Assembly (NCBI GenBank): GCA_037349105.1
Contig: JAYJMM010000119.1
Location: 6,893,001-6,957,000 of the forward strand
Source: Limnomonas spitsbergensis
Lineage: Eukaryota; Chlorophyta; Chlorophyceae; Chlamydomonadales
DNA: 64,000 nucleotides
Direction of reading: 5' to 3'
Shown: positions 32,791-43,300 of the stretch, in pieces
How the letters are laid out: each line of letters starts with the position of its first letter
Numbering within the stretch: position 1 is the stretch's first letter
Made by a program: the position numbers and the translations under genes
Notes under the pieces: model-generated
What the model saw: the letters and a program-made list of their open reading frames with translations, nothing else
Databases searched by the model: none
Told to the model about the DNA's origin: nothing

Positions 32791-33724
32791 TGGATGGCAT
32801 AAAGGTAATAATGCGAATTGCACCGATGATGGCGCATTATAAAAATTTAAACATTTCATACCTATACGTACTATCCGTCATAAATATAGTAGTATATGCA
32901 GTGGTACTTAAACTGAACTATTTGACCAGACCTGCCCCATATTGCCAACTTGCGAACCGCGTCAAACAAATTGAGTGTTTTTATTTTTTGATGATTTAGC
33001 TTCCTTAGATGCGACGAGTTAGCTGCAGATTCTGAATGCCCTGATTGAGCTGAATCCACACCTCAATTTGGACCACTTTTTTCTGACTTGATAAACTATA
33101 TATGATATATATATGTATATGATTTACTTCACATTGGCGTGGCATGTAAAGTATATTGCCGATGCCTACAAATAAGGGTCAAAAAGGTCATGCCCCAATG
33201 TCTGACCTGTTAAGCTCCGTCGAATTGCGAATAAATGTAACGCCACCGCAGCTCGCCCTTGGCGGTCTTTGCCTCCAACATGTTCAGGGATGCTGGGAGG
33301 CAGGAGCAAAGGAGCAAAACACAAATCGAGGGTTGTTGCTTGGCACCAGGTTGGTGCCAACCAACACACTCTGGCACAAGCTATCAAGACCCCAACTGCA
33401 TATTGCTTTGTTACAAGTTACAACTGGGAATGCCCAATACACCTAAAGCTTCAACAACAAATCAGAGGGAAATGTCCCATTCCTGCATTTGGTTCAGAAT
33501 TCAGGTTCAGAGTTCAGACTACCAGTACTTTACTACTTTATTTGTTTGTTTAGTGAGAAAATCCCAACTGCCTGCCAGGTGATTGCTTGAGGCGGTCAGT
33601 CTCAATGACATCGCATGAGGATGCTGACACTCAGGCATCCGGGGTTTTGCTTATGAACGATGGCCCCTGATAGCCGGCCGCTGATAACTGTCTTAAGTCG
33701 GCACCTGCCCGTGGCACGAGCGCG
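32791..33724. other. intergenic, no gene seen
   Basis: AT-rich sequence with a TATATATATG run near 33105. No coding exon, RNA gene or repeat that I can support. Confidence 0.4.
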
Positions 33725-33809
33725 ATGTGGCGGATCAAATCACGTACCGCACCCTACGCACGACGGAGGCTCGTGCGTAGGGTACGGTACGTGATTTGAT
33801 CCGCCACAT
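33725..33809. other. 85-nt near-perfect hairpin (39-bp arms, 7-nt loop)
   Basis: The left arm starts ATGTGGCGGATCAAATCACG at 33725. The right arm ends CGTGATTTGATCCGCCACAT at 33809. Over 39 bp the arms differ at one position; the loop is CGGAGGC. It lies 117 bp upstream of the start codon of the second psbTn gene. It could be a foldback element, a small-RNA precursor or a structured 5' leader. Confidence 0.9.
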
Positions 33810-33926
33810 TTGATGGGTTGTGATAGTGGCCTTACCGCTTTCCCATGGATCGCTCCAACAAGGTTTTAGGATATAGTAAGAACACAGGGATTTTCACCAA
33901 GTGCAAATTATAATCTGGAACATACG

Positions 33927-34706
33927 ATGTCGTTCGCTGTGAGCTCCCGGGGAAGCGCTGTACGTGCCATCCTCCGCCCATCTCCGAGCAAGGCCAGGAT
34001 TCAGCCGCTAGTGCGAGCCCAGACGAACCCAGCGGTGAGAGTGCGATTTGGGGCCGAGCAAGCAGAATGGTAATGTGAAACTGTGATAAGTTTCGAGACA
34101 TGACCTCGGGCGGGCGGTGCTCCTGGTTCCTATATCCCGCCAGGATCTCCTCGCCAGGATCTCCACCTATAGCAGCTGCTGTCGTGGACTGAATTTATGC
34201 CCGGCTTACCTTGAGCTTGTGTTGCCCACTGAGAGGGCTGCTTTCCTTTATTTCCTCTCGTGCCTTCTCCCTTGAATTTCCTGGCTGACTATATGTTTAC
34301 CGACGTGGCCGAGCATTATTTAGCAGGGCCCCTAGGTGTGACGTCATTGACTGACAAGGCTGCGCTGGCCTAGGGTTCCCTTCGCAGCTTGCCCATTTTT
34401 TTTCAAGATCCTGAGCAAGAATTGCGTGCCCTCTTGCTTCAGAGACTTCCCTGGTCTGCTGATGCTCCAACTGCACCACTTGTGAGGAGGTTCCTGCTGC
34501 CGACCGTTATTACCCACGGTGCACAAGCTGCCACTGCTGCGGCCCTGACACTGATGCTCTTGGCTGCCCCGGCGGCCTTCGCTATTGACAAGACGCCCGA
34601 TGAGGATGCCCTGAAGGCCGTCATTTGCGCCAGCAACCCCACATCTGATATTTGTCTGAAGGACTCCGCCAAGCTGCAGGCCCAGGAAGAGTCTGCTGCC
34701 AACTAA
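33927..34706 (+). CDS. psbTn: PSII 5-kDa lumenal protein PsbTn, copy 2 (123 aa precursor)
   Basis: Two exons, 33927-34034 and 34443-34706, join in phase 0 (donor GTGAGA, acceptor CTTCAG). The transit peptide shares MSFA and SKAR-QPLVRA with copy 1, and the intron position is the same. Exon 2 carries about 17 extra residues before GAQAATAAALTLMLLAAPAA, the thylakoid-transfer segment ending AFA. The mature part contains CASNPTSDIC with the same Cys spacing as copy 1, and ends EESAAN. The intron contains a copy of dispersed repeat family 2 (34213-34360). The extra residues could instead mean that the true acceptor lies further right, but I found no other in-phase AG. Confidence 0.7.
34213..34360 (+). 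repeat. dispersed repeat (family 2) in the psbTn intron
   Basis: A CT-rich leader, then TTACCGACGTGGCCGAGC, TTAGCAGGGCCCCTAGGTG and TGACGTCATTGAC. The leader matches 17090-17170. Confidence 0.75.
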
Positions 34707-35402
34707 GACGTCCAACCTACGACAGGTCTGAAAAAGGAAGGCAATAACAATTCACAATTTGCCCACACATCTCCATTTCTAGCTCCCTGTGGTCTTAAAT
34801 GGAAATTCAATTTGGTAGTCTGGCAACAATTGTTCTATATTTGGGCTGCAACCAAGCAGGCTGAACTCGCCCACGTCAGTTCATTAGTCAGCACGCTGGG
34901 AGGTTGCAATGGGGTTGCAAGGTTCTATGCAAAAGCTGATTTTCTTGAGGCGAGGCTGATAAACATGATGGGCTGGACACGCAGGCTATTTCTGAGGCTA
35001 GGCTGTTCATTACCTAGGAGGTGTCAGTCAAAATCCTGCTCTCTTGTTGAACTCCCTGAAAAAAGTGCAGCATTGACTGACTGCATGTAAGCTGCCAGGA
35101 CAAACTCAGCTGTTCGACGGATATACGTTGGGCACTGGTTGTTGCAACTTTAAGTATGAAAACTAGTGGGAGTTTGTTGAATTCCGGTTCATGTTTTCCG
35201 AATATCAGTAACCAAGTTGTCATTCAGTGTAGCAGTCATGAGGACTGCTTGAATCCCCAAATCTTGAATGACAATGCCCTAATGATATCGTCAATGCGAG
35301 TATTCAGGAAATTGTTGTATACTGGTACATTTTCCCGAGTCTCGGTAATGAAGTCGTCGCAGATTGACAGACATGATGTTTCTTCTTTTCTCCTTTCTGA
35401 AC

Positions 35403-35868
35403 AGTTGGGCGCCCACGCAGCCGAGCTTTGAGCGGGCCCAGAGGTGAACTGTTATTGACATGATGAATGCGAGAGTTCCCCATTTGTGAACTATGGCAAT
35501 TTGCGGACATGTGGTCTTTCGTGTATGTAAGTATGTTCCATTAGCTCCTCTAGCCTCAAGCATCTTTTCCTCCTGACCAAGCGAGAAAGGTTTGATTGCT
35601 TGGGCGCCCAAGTTATCAGTTGGGAGGGAGGACAAAAAAAAGTCAGTAAAGGGATTAAGGGAAAGAAAAAGGCAACGCAAGGGACATACAAAAGGCTGGG
35701 AAAGGCGGTCAGCCAAAGGAAGCCCCAACCTCTAAAACGTCAACGCCTCAATTTGCCGGATAGGTTTCAAATTAAATGGCTACTTGCCGGTAGCATACGG
35801 TCAATGACATTACACCTCTGGGTCCTGCTCAAAAAGGCCCGGCCGCGTGGGCGTCCAACTGTCCTGTT
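35403..35868. repeat. inverted pair of family-2 repeats
   Basis: The plus copy at 35403-35460 reads AGTTGGGCGCCCACGCAGCC then GCCCAGAGGTGAACTGTTATT. The minus copy at 35802-35868 reads TCAATGACATTACACCTCTG then GGCCGCGTGGGCGTCCAACTG. They face each other across about 340 bp. Confidence 0.75.
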
Positions 35869-36136
35869 AGAAGAAAATAAAGGGGAAGGGGAAGGGGAAG
35901 AAGGAGAGGAACACAAAGGAGAAAGAAGGAGAAGACCACAAAGGAGAAAGAAGGAGAAGAACACAAAGGAGAAAGAGATACCCCCCAAAAGGAAAATGCA
36001 GCCCAAAGTATCATATACGGTAGCATACGATATACACATTTTCTTCCTTTGCCTTTTCTTTCCAGCCTTTTGTCTGTCAAGTCACTTTATTTACCCGTTA
36101 TTTACCCCCTTTTCCTTTTTTTAGCCTGCCCCTTTT

Positions 36137-36190
36137 TAGTTGGGCGCCCCCGCGGCCAAGCCTTTTTGAGCAGGTGTAACGTCATTGACA
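36137..36190 (+). repeat. dispersed repeat (family 2)
   Basis: AGTTGGGCGCCCCCGCGGCC, then TTTTTGAGCAGGTGTAACGT and CATTGAC. The GGCCCAGA block is deleted. Confidence 0.75.
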
Positions 36191-36486
36191 TTTTGGAAAA
36201 ACTGCCTGCCTACGGGAAGGTCAATAAGAAGATGTGTTGTTCGAGGACTGGCCCGTGGGTGGGTGGCGCACTGAGGTGTGTGGGGGGGGGCAGTTACAAT
36301 TCGAATTGTTCTGAGGCTGGGGGACTTCCGTGGGGGCGTGGCCGCTGGTGTTGCAGACCCAATTACGAATAGTTTGCTGAGTTGCTCGGTTTGGCGAGCA
36401 GAAGCTTGCAACGTATGAGTATTGAGTGTGGGATTCATGACTCTTCAAACATAATGCCTCGTTAATTGCCTTGGTTCTCCCTTTGA

Positions 36487-36546
36487 ACAGTTGGGCGCCC
36501 ACGCGGCCGAGCTTTGAGCGGGCCCAGAGGTGCAACGTGATTGACT
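36487..36546 (+). repeat. dispersed repeat (family 2)
   Basis: CAGTTGGGCGCCCACGCGGC, then GAGCTTTGAGCGGGCCCAGA and GGTGCAACGTGATTGAC, after a CT-rich leader. Confidence 0.8.
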
Positions 36547-36834
36547 AATTCCCTGTGTCCTTCCGGGTTAGGGGGGCCAGTCCCTTATTCCACATTTCAT
36601 ATGTTTGTCGGTCCATTGGGCCCAAAGTGCATGGGAGTTCTTGATCAAACTGGCTTTGGGGCATCCATATGCTGCCCCTGAATGACTGGCCAAACAATGC
36701 CAGTCCATCTTCTCCCAGGGCATTACAAAATCGCGGTCGATACTAGCCTCATTTCAATCAGGCTCCCTTGAAAGGCGCATAGCGCATTCCAATTTGCTGA
36801 ACACGCAGGAAACGGGTTCGCAAACTATCTCATC

Positions 36835-36972
36835 GAGGGCAGGGCCCAGAAGTGTAACGTCATAGAGCAGGGCCCAGAGGTGTAACGTTATTAATCTCAT
36901 CGAGGGCAGGGCCCAGAAGTGTGTAACGTCATTGAGCAAGGCCCAGAGGTGTAACGTTATTAATCTCATCAA
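36835..36972 (+). repeat. tandemly amplified half of a family-2 repeat
   Basis: AGGGCCCAGAAGTGTAACGT and CAGGGCCCAGAGGTGTAACG alternate four times, linked by TATTAATCTCATCGAGGG. Confidence 0.85.
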
Positions 36973-37324
36973 GGGCACCCCGTGACGATTCCAGCACTTC
37001 ATTAATACAAATCCAACCCATGCAACCCGCAGTATCTCCCACAGAAGAACAACACTGTCTGGTAGCACTACCAACGGACTCAACAAATCCGTGGAACAAC
37101 ACTGTCTGACGGGGTGAGGCAGTGCTACCATCTGTCCTTATGGTCGCACTGCCCGACCTCGTCAGGAAAGGCTGCAGGGTGGATGCCTGATACAAGATAG
37201 GTTATTCATGAGACCAAAACTTATCGCGACTCAGCCAAGATCCTGCAACACTGCGCCGCAAAACCCTGACATTTCCATGGGAAGCCGCCATGAGCTCCTT
37301 GATCGGACCACCACGACATTTCGC

Positions 37325-40300
37325 TCACAGCCGTGTTGGTATGCTGGCAGTCGCCATGTGTTCCTTCACGGCATCGATCCCCACCTCGCGGCGGTGGAAG
37401 ATCCCAGCTGCGAGCGCCGCCGAGGCTTGAGTGGCCGCAAACACCTGCAGAGGCATCAGCAGCAGTTCCATCTGGTTATTACAGCGAACAACTCACTCCA
37501 TGACATAACACCTCTGGGCCCTGCTCAGAAAGGGCTCGGCTGCGTGGGCGCCCGACTGTCCCGTTGAGAGAAAAGAAAAGGAGCTACAGTGAACAAGTGA
37601 GCAGCAACGATAACAGAAGCTTTTGTTGAGTTCGTGATTCCCCACCAACTTGATGTCCTTCTTCAGCAGCATCAGTGTGACTAAGATCAGGAGATGTCCC
37701 TCAAGTCTAGAAAACATGCCCCCTGGACCACCCCAAACCTGGCCACCAGAAACCCTGTGACCCCCCCACTCCCAACCTGGCCCCCATTTCCCTCCACACC
37801 CCACCTGGCTACATCCCCCTCCAACACCTGGCTACATAACCCCCCCACGCCTGGCAATACAGTCCAGGCACTACTGTCCCTATCCTTTGGATCCTTTATT
37901 TTGTGCCCCCTCCTCCTCCTCCTCCTTAAGGTTCTTCTTTTCTCCCATCTGAAGGATTGGGCGCCCACGAGACCGAGCCTTTTTGTGCATGGCCCAGACG
38001 TGTCACGTCATTGACGCCTGCCCCACAGCTGTGGCAAGGACAGGGACTACCAGCACCCCTTCATTACCGACACCGCCCTACCTGGGAGAAGTGCTCAGGT
38101 ACACCTGCCCCGCTGCTGGCAATAACGGGAATGTTCACCGACGACGACACCGCGCCCACCAGCTCAAGGTCAAAGCCCTGCGTGACAGAGGGGGGAGACG
38201 ATGTGGAGTGAAAGGTGCGAACAGACATGACAAAGATCTACCGTATATTTGCTTTGCCTTCCCTCATAATTTATGTTGTTTGGGGTTCAGGGATCAATGG
38301 ATATGCGAATTATTGATTGTCGACGCCAGTTTTAGTCAAGGATTAAACAAAATTGTCGATAATTTGCCCTGAGGGCGGCATTGAAAGAATTCGTTTTTCA
38401 CACCTGAGTGAAGGCAAATCAAATCTACGTTAGGTCAGATGATGTTTCCCAAGCCCCCCTGCCTGCCGCATCATTGTCGATGCAGTTCAAGAGGATCTCA
38501 CCACACCAATACAGAAATATCGTAGATTCAGATAGACTCCGATCAAAATTAATTAATTATTGGACTGCGCAGACCTAGCTGCGCGCTTATAATAATTCAA
38601 AAATAGGCCTGCGCGGGGTGTCAGTCAGGTGCTCAAACAACTATTTTTGGGGTGCGCGCTATGAATTTAACAGCAAACTTCAAAAACAATACTACAACTG
38701 TTTATTTTTTTGACAAAAGTCGAGTGATCCTTACGCCAGTCCCCGTAGCGAAGCTCGATCCTGGGGGCAGAGACGGGTGCTGACGACTGCTGACGTTTTA
38801 GGGCCCCAACAGCCAAACGTTTCCTGAAGTCAGGAACCGGCCAGGGTGGTCTTCCCCAGAGGGTTTGGTTCTGGAGTTTAACGGCGGAGGAGGAGGATGA
38901 CGACTATGCTGAGTATTGCTGACCGTGTACTATCCTTCCTAGCATCAAACGAGGGATTTAACTGAGTTTTACTGTTCTGGCTGAAAGTGCTAAGCGGACG
39001 GAAATTAATATTATTTTAACTGATGCGTGCCTTACATTGAATTACCCGCTGCGCGCCGTTAAATTAATTTAAGTATCGCTGCTGCGCGGCTGTTTTTATA
39101 ATTTATTTTTGCTGTGCGACGTTTTTTTATTGGCTACCGTACTGTAAGGTGGAGTGTACAAAGCTGCTGTACAGGACACGGGAAACTCCTGGAGCATCGG
39201 TAGCAACGGAATGTACAGCTTAATACAGCATCGTGGTCAATGGACGATCGCATGGCATGACCGTCCATGTGCATGACCGCATGACAAAGTTTGGATGAGC
39301 GACATAGGTCAGACCAACCAAATGATGTAAACGCCCGATCCCTTCTCTAGCTCACGAAGCGTACCTTTTGCTGCGCGGACCCTATGTGGATTTACGGTAC
39401 AGTAGATTTGCTTTGCCTTCCCTCATAATTAACGTTGTTTGGGGGATCCATGCATTTAATAATTATCGATTTGCGACGCCAGTTTTCACGCAAATAATTA
39501 AACAAAACGAGAGTATCCCGAAAACTGTCACGCCGCAAGCCTGATGGATCTAACCGGGCTCTGAACCCTAAACTTCCCCACCCAATATTTGTCGATGCAG
39601 GTCAGCAGGATCTCTCCCGGCCCTCAGCTTAGAATATCAAAGCATGAATGCCGGCATACCCCAAAGCCTGGCCCCTTCCGGACCCCCAAGCCCCCCCATG
39701 CAAACAATCAAAGCCTGCTGAAACCTAAGAAAAGAAGCCTGGAACTGTAAGCTGAAACCAACCGCAATCCAGACCCACCTTGCCTGCCCCAGCATTGTAG
39801 CTCAGTAAGATCTTTCCGACCCTAGAAGTAAAATACCAAAATATGACAAAAACGACCTCAGCAACCTAGGGAACTAAATGGAGCCAACCGCATCCCCAAC
39901 CCACCTTGCCCGCCCCGTCGTTGTCGATGCAGTTCAGCAAGATCTCCCCAGCACCCAACGCCTCCACCGCCTGCGCAAGCTCCACCGCACCAATGTCGCG
40001 GCCTTCCCGTCCGCCCTTTATGGTACACTGCCACCAGCAGTACTCCTCACCCTTGGGCCCTAGGCGGCTCGTCCGCACGGTCTTGTGCTTTACCTGAAGT
40101 GTTAACGGATTGGAGATTAGGGATTAGAGTTTAGGCGGGTTGAGCCCTAGGCGGCTGGTCCGCACGGTCTTGTGCTTTACCTGAAGGGTTAAGGGTTTGG
40201 GGATTAGGGTTTAGGCGTGAAGGGCAAGCATCCATGATTTCATGACGCGTGAGACATCAGGGTTAAGGGTGAAGGGTTTAAGATTAAGGGTTTGTGCTTT

Positions 40301-43300
40301 TATGTTTTACCTGCAGACGTGAAGGGCAGGCGTCCATGATCTCATGATGCGTGAGACATCAAGCATAATTTCAAGGATGTGCAAAGTTTGCTAGCGCTAT
40401 GCCTGAACGACAGAGACACAATACCAAACTGTTAACACGACATCCCTTGAATCCAGCATTTCATCTGTTGCCTGCCTAGGCCTGCCATGTCTGATAGATG
40501 GCCGATTGCAGGGCCTGTTGCATGACCTGCTGCATGGCCAGCTGCATGACCTACAACATTGCCGGTTGCGTGGCCTGTTGTGCTGCCTGTTGCATGCCCT
40601 TTAAACAACCTATCACATGACCTGTTGCATGACCAGTTGCATGGCCTGCTGCATGACCAGTCGCATGGCCTGTTGCATGACCTGTTGCATGGCCTGCTTC
40701 ATGACCTGTGGCATGACCAGTTGCATGACCTGTTGCATGGCCTTCTGCATGACCAGTTGCATGGCCTGCTGAATGGCCTGTTACATGACCTGTTACATGA
40801 CCTGTTGCATGACCTGTCGCATGGCCTTCAGCATGACCTGTTGCATGACCTGTTGCATGACCTGTTGCACGGCCTTCTGCATGACCTGTTGCATGGCCTG
40901 CTACAAGGCCTGTTGCATGACCTGTTACATGGCCTGCTGCATGGCCTCTTGCATTACCTGCTGCATGGCCTGTTGTGCAGCAAGGCTTAGCAGCTACACT
41001 CACATGCGACGGGTCTGCAAAGTTCACCCTAAACCCTAACCTGAAACCCTCGACCCTTAGCTCACCTGCGACGGGTCTGCAACGTAAACCCGACGTGGAT
41101 CGATCGACACGACCACCGCTTGTCGCCCGTACACCTCAGAGATCTGCTCGATGCTGCTCGATCCGTCCTTCTTCCCGGTCGCAATGTAGTGCTCGGCCAC
41201 CTCGACCGCGTCAGATCCGATCGAGATCTTGTCGGCCCCCGAGCGGAAGTACTCGGACGCAACCTCAAGCGCCGAGTAGCTGCGGCCGGCTGCGCTGAAG
41301 CCGCGAATGCCGCCGCCGACGGTGAGCGGGACAAACACGCGCTCTGAGGCTTGCTGAAGCACTTCGAGCATGGGCATGTCCGCGAGAGGGCAATCCCGGA
41401 AACCAGTGATGTTGAGGAACGTGATCTGGACCGGGGTTTAGTGATAAGGATTCAGGGTTTTAGGATAAATAGTAATGTGAGGTTTCAGAATCTAAGATTA
41501 GGGATAAGGGGTCAGGGATAATAATTTGAGGGTCCAGGACCTGGGTTCGGGACTAGGTGTTCGGGTGATAATTCATTTGCTTGGACTTAACGATGTGTGA
41601 GGCCAGCCGCCCTACTCTAGACAACCTGAGATGCGAACACAAAAAACCCAGCCCGGGTATGCATGAGGCCCTCGTCGTCAGCTGAGAAAATGCAAATTGA
41701 ACAGGAAAGGCACACAACCAGCGGTGGTGAAGCCTGGGTTAGGGTTTAGGGTTCAGCCATATGTTCCAGTCTTGTCCCTGATAACCCCGGAGGCTCAAGG
41801 CATCATATGACCAGCATGGCAGCGCGTATAGCCACAGGCAGGTGGTAGGACAAACCACTGCACTGCACACTGAGTCGATAGTTGGATATCACAGTTTTTG
41901 AGTGAGCTTTACCCGGCAACATTACCAACAATGTCCCAAATATATACAAGCACTCACTGTATTGGTACTAGGTATGCATTTTGTCTGGGTTAAGGGTTTA
42001 GGGTTAGGGTTTGCCTGTTAGATTCCCCTACGGCCTGCCAGGGTGGGCGTGGCCATGGTCCATTCCCTGCAGAAAGTGATAGCGCTATGGTTACCAATAT
42101 TAATTTGAAAAAACAGCATATTTCCTGGCCCCTTCCATGTCCCTAACAGTAATGTGATATTGCCTGCCTGCCCGCCATCTGATGGGAGGAACAAATGTGG
42201 AATGAAATGGCAGGCCCCACAAATCTCCCGGCCCCCGGCTCCCCCGGAAGGCCTAGCTATCTGCTCTGAATCCCCCACATTCATCTTCAATACTGGCCGA
42301 CCTCATGCTCCAACGGTATCGGTACTTTGCGTCTCAGCAGGTCAGGCCACCGGTAGTGCAGCGTCCGTCAGCCAGGTCTTCAGAATCACCCCCCCCTCCA
42401 TATATGATTATGAATTCAGGGTCCAGCTGGTTACCCAGGCCAGGCCAAGAGGCTTTGCAGCATTGCTCAGCTCCAATGAGAGAGCTTCCCGACCCTCCAA
42501 CCTCTTGACCCAGCTACCCCTTGGCGCGGCAAGCAAGCAAGTAAATAACGTTTTACCTGTTGCCCTTGCTCAAACGGGTACAACTTCAAGAGCCAAAACC
42601 ATGCCCGCGTCTATCCCCAAAACGGTAATTAAGCCCCTATCAAAACTCACCCCTTAAATTGAAGTTCAAGCTGTACGACCCCTACATCAATATTCAAAAA
42701 CTACAAGGTCTCCCAGCATTGCCCCCTGGACCCCGCACCTCGTCTGCTCCCTCTTCAAAGTAGCGGGCAGCCAGGTCCACCGGTGCGCCAAGGTTACGGA
42801 CGTCCCGCTCGCCACTCTTCTCACGCACATCATACTGATCGCCCTAATAGAAACATAGGAGCATGGCAACCTGATGACCACCCTGATAGAATGAGCAGGT
42901 GTCTGGAGCATGGCAGGAGTAGGTGTCTGGAGCAGGTGTCTGGAGTAGGTGTCTGGAGCAGGTGTATGGAGCATGGCAGGAGCATGGCAGGAGCATGGCA
43001 ACATGACCGCCCTGACAGAATGAGCAGGTGTTCGGGCCGGTCATCAGGGTGAGGACTGCCCAGCAATGAATAGAGAGAGAAATCAGGCAGAGGACAGGAA
43101 GGGAACAATGGGGACCCCTTTTCTAGAAAATTAGTCTTGCAGTCCGTCTGTTGTACACACCGTAGTATTTACCAAGGCTCAAAGAACAGCAGTATATATC
43201 TGTAGATCACCTATCCTCCACCCTAGCCTGGGTGTCGTGGTGATGACTGAAGAATGGAGAACAAACGGAAAGAAGAGGCTTTCCCCCCTTGGAACGTGAA

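Larger units (their letters stand above)
34707..37324. other. repeat-rich intergenic stretch, no gene seen
   Basis: The stretch holds at least six copies of dispersed repeat family 2 in both orientations, GAGAAAGAAGGAGAA purine runs (35880-35990) and a duplicated AACAACACTGTCTG block (37035-37110). It is the 3' flank of HISN4. Confidence 0.5.

Noticed and set aside
34812..35090. 92-codon frame downstream of psbTn copy 2
   Set aside because: No recognisable domain, low-complexity surroundings and no splice partner.
40490..41027. His/Gly-rich protein of 158 residues on the minus strand
   Set aside because: It is the 12-bp minisatellite in HISN4 intron 9 translated; it has no start context or flanking exons.
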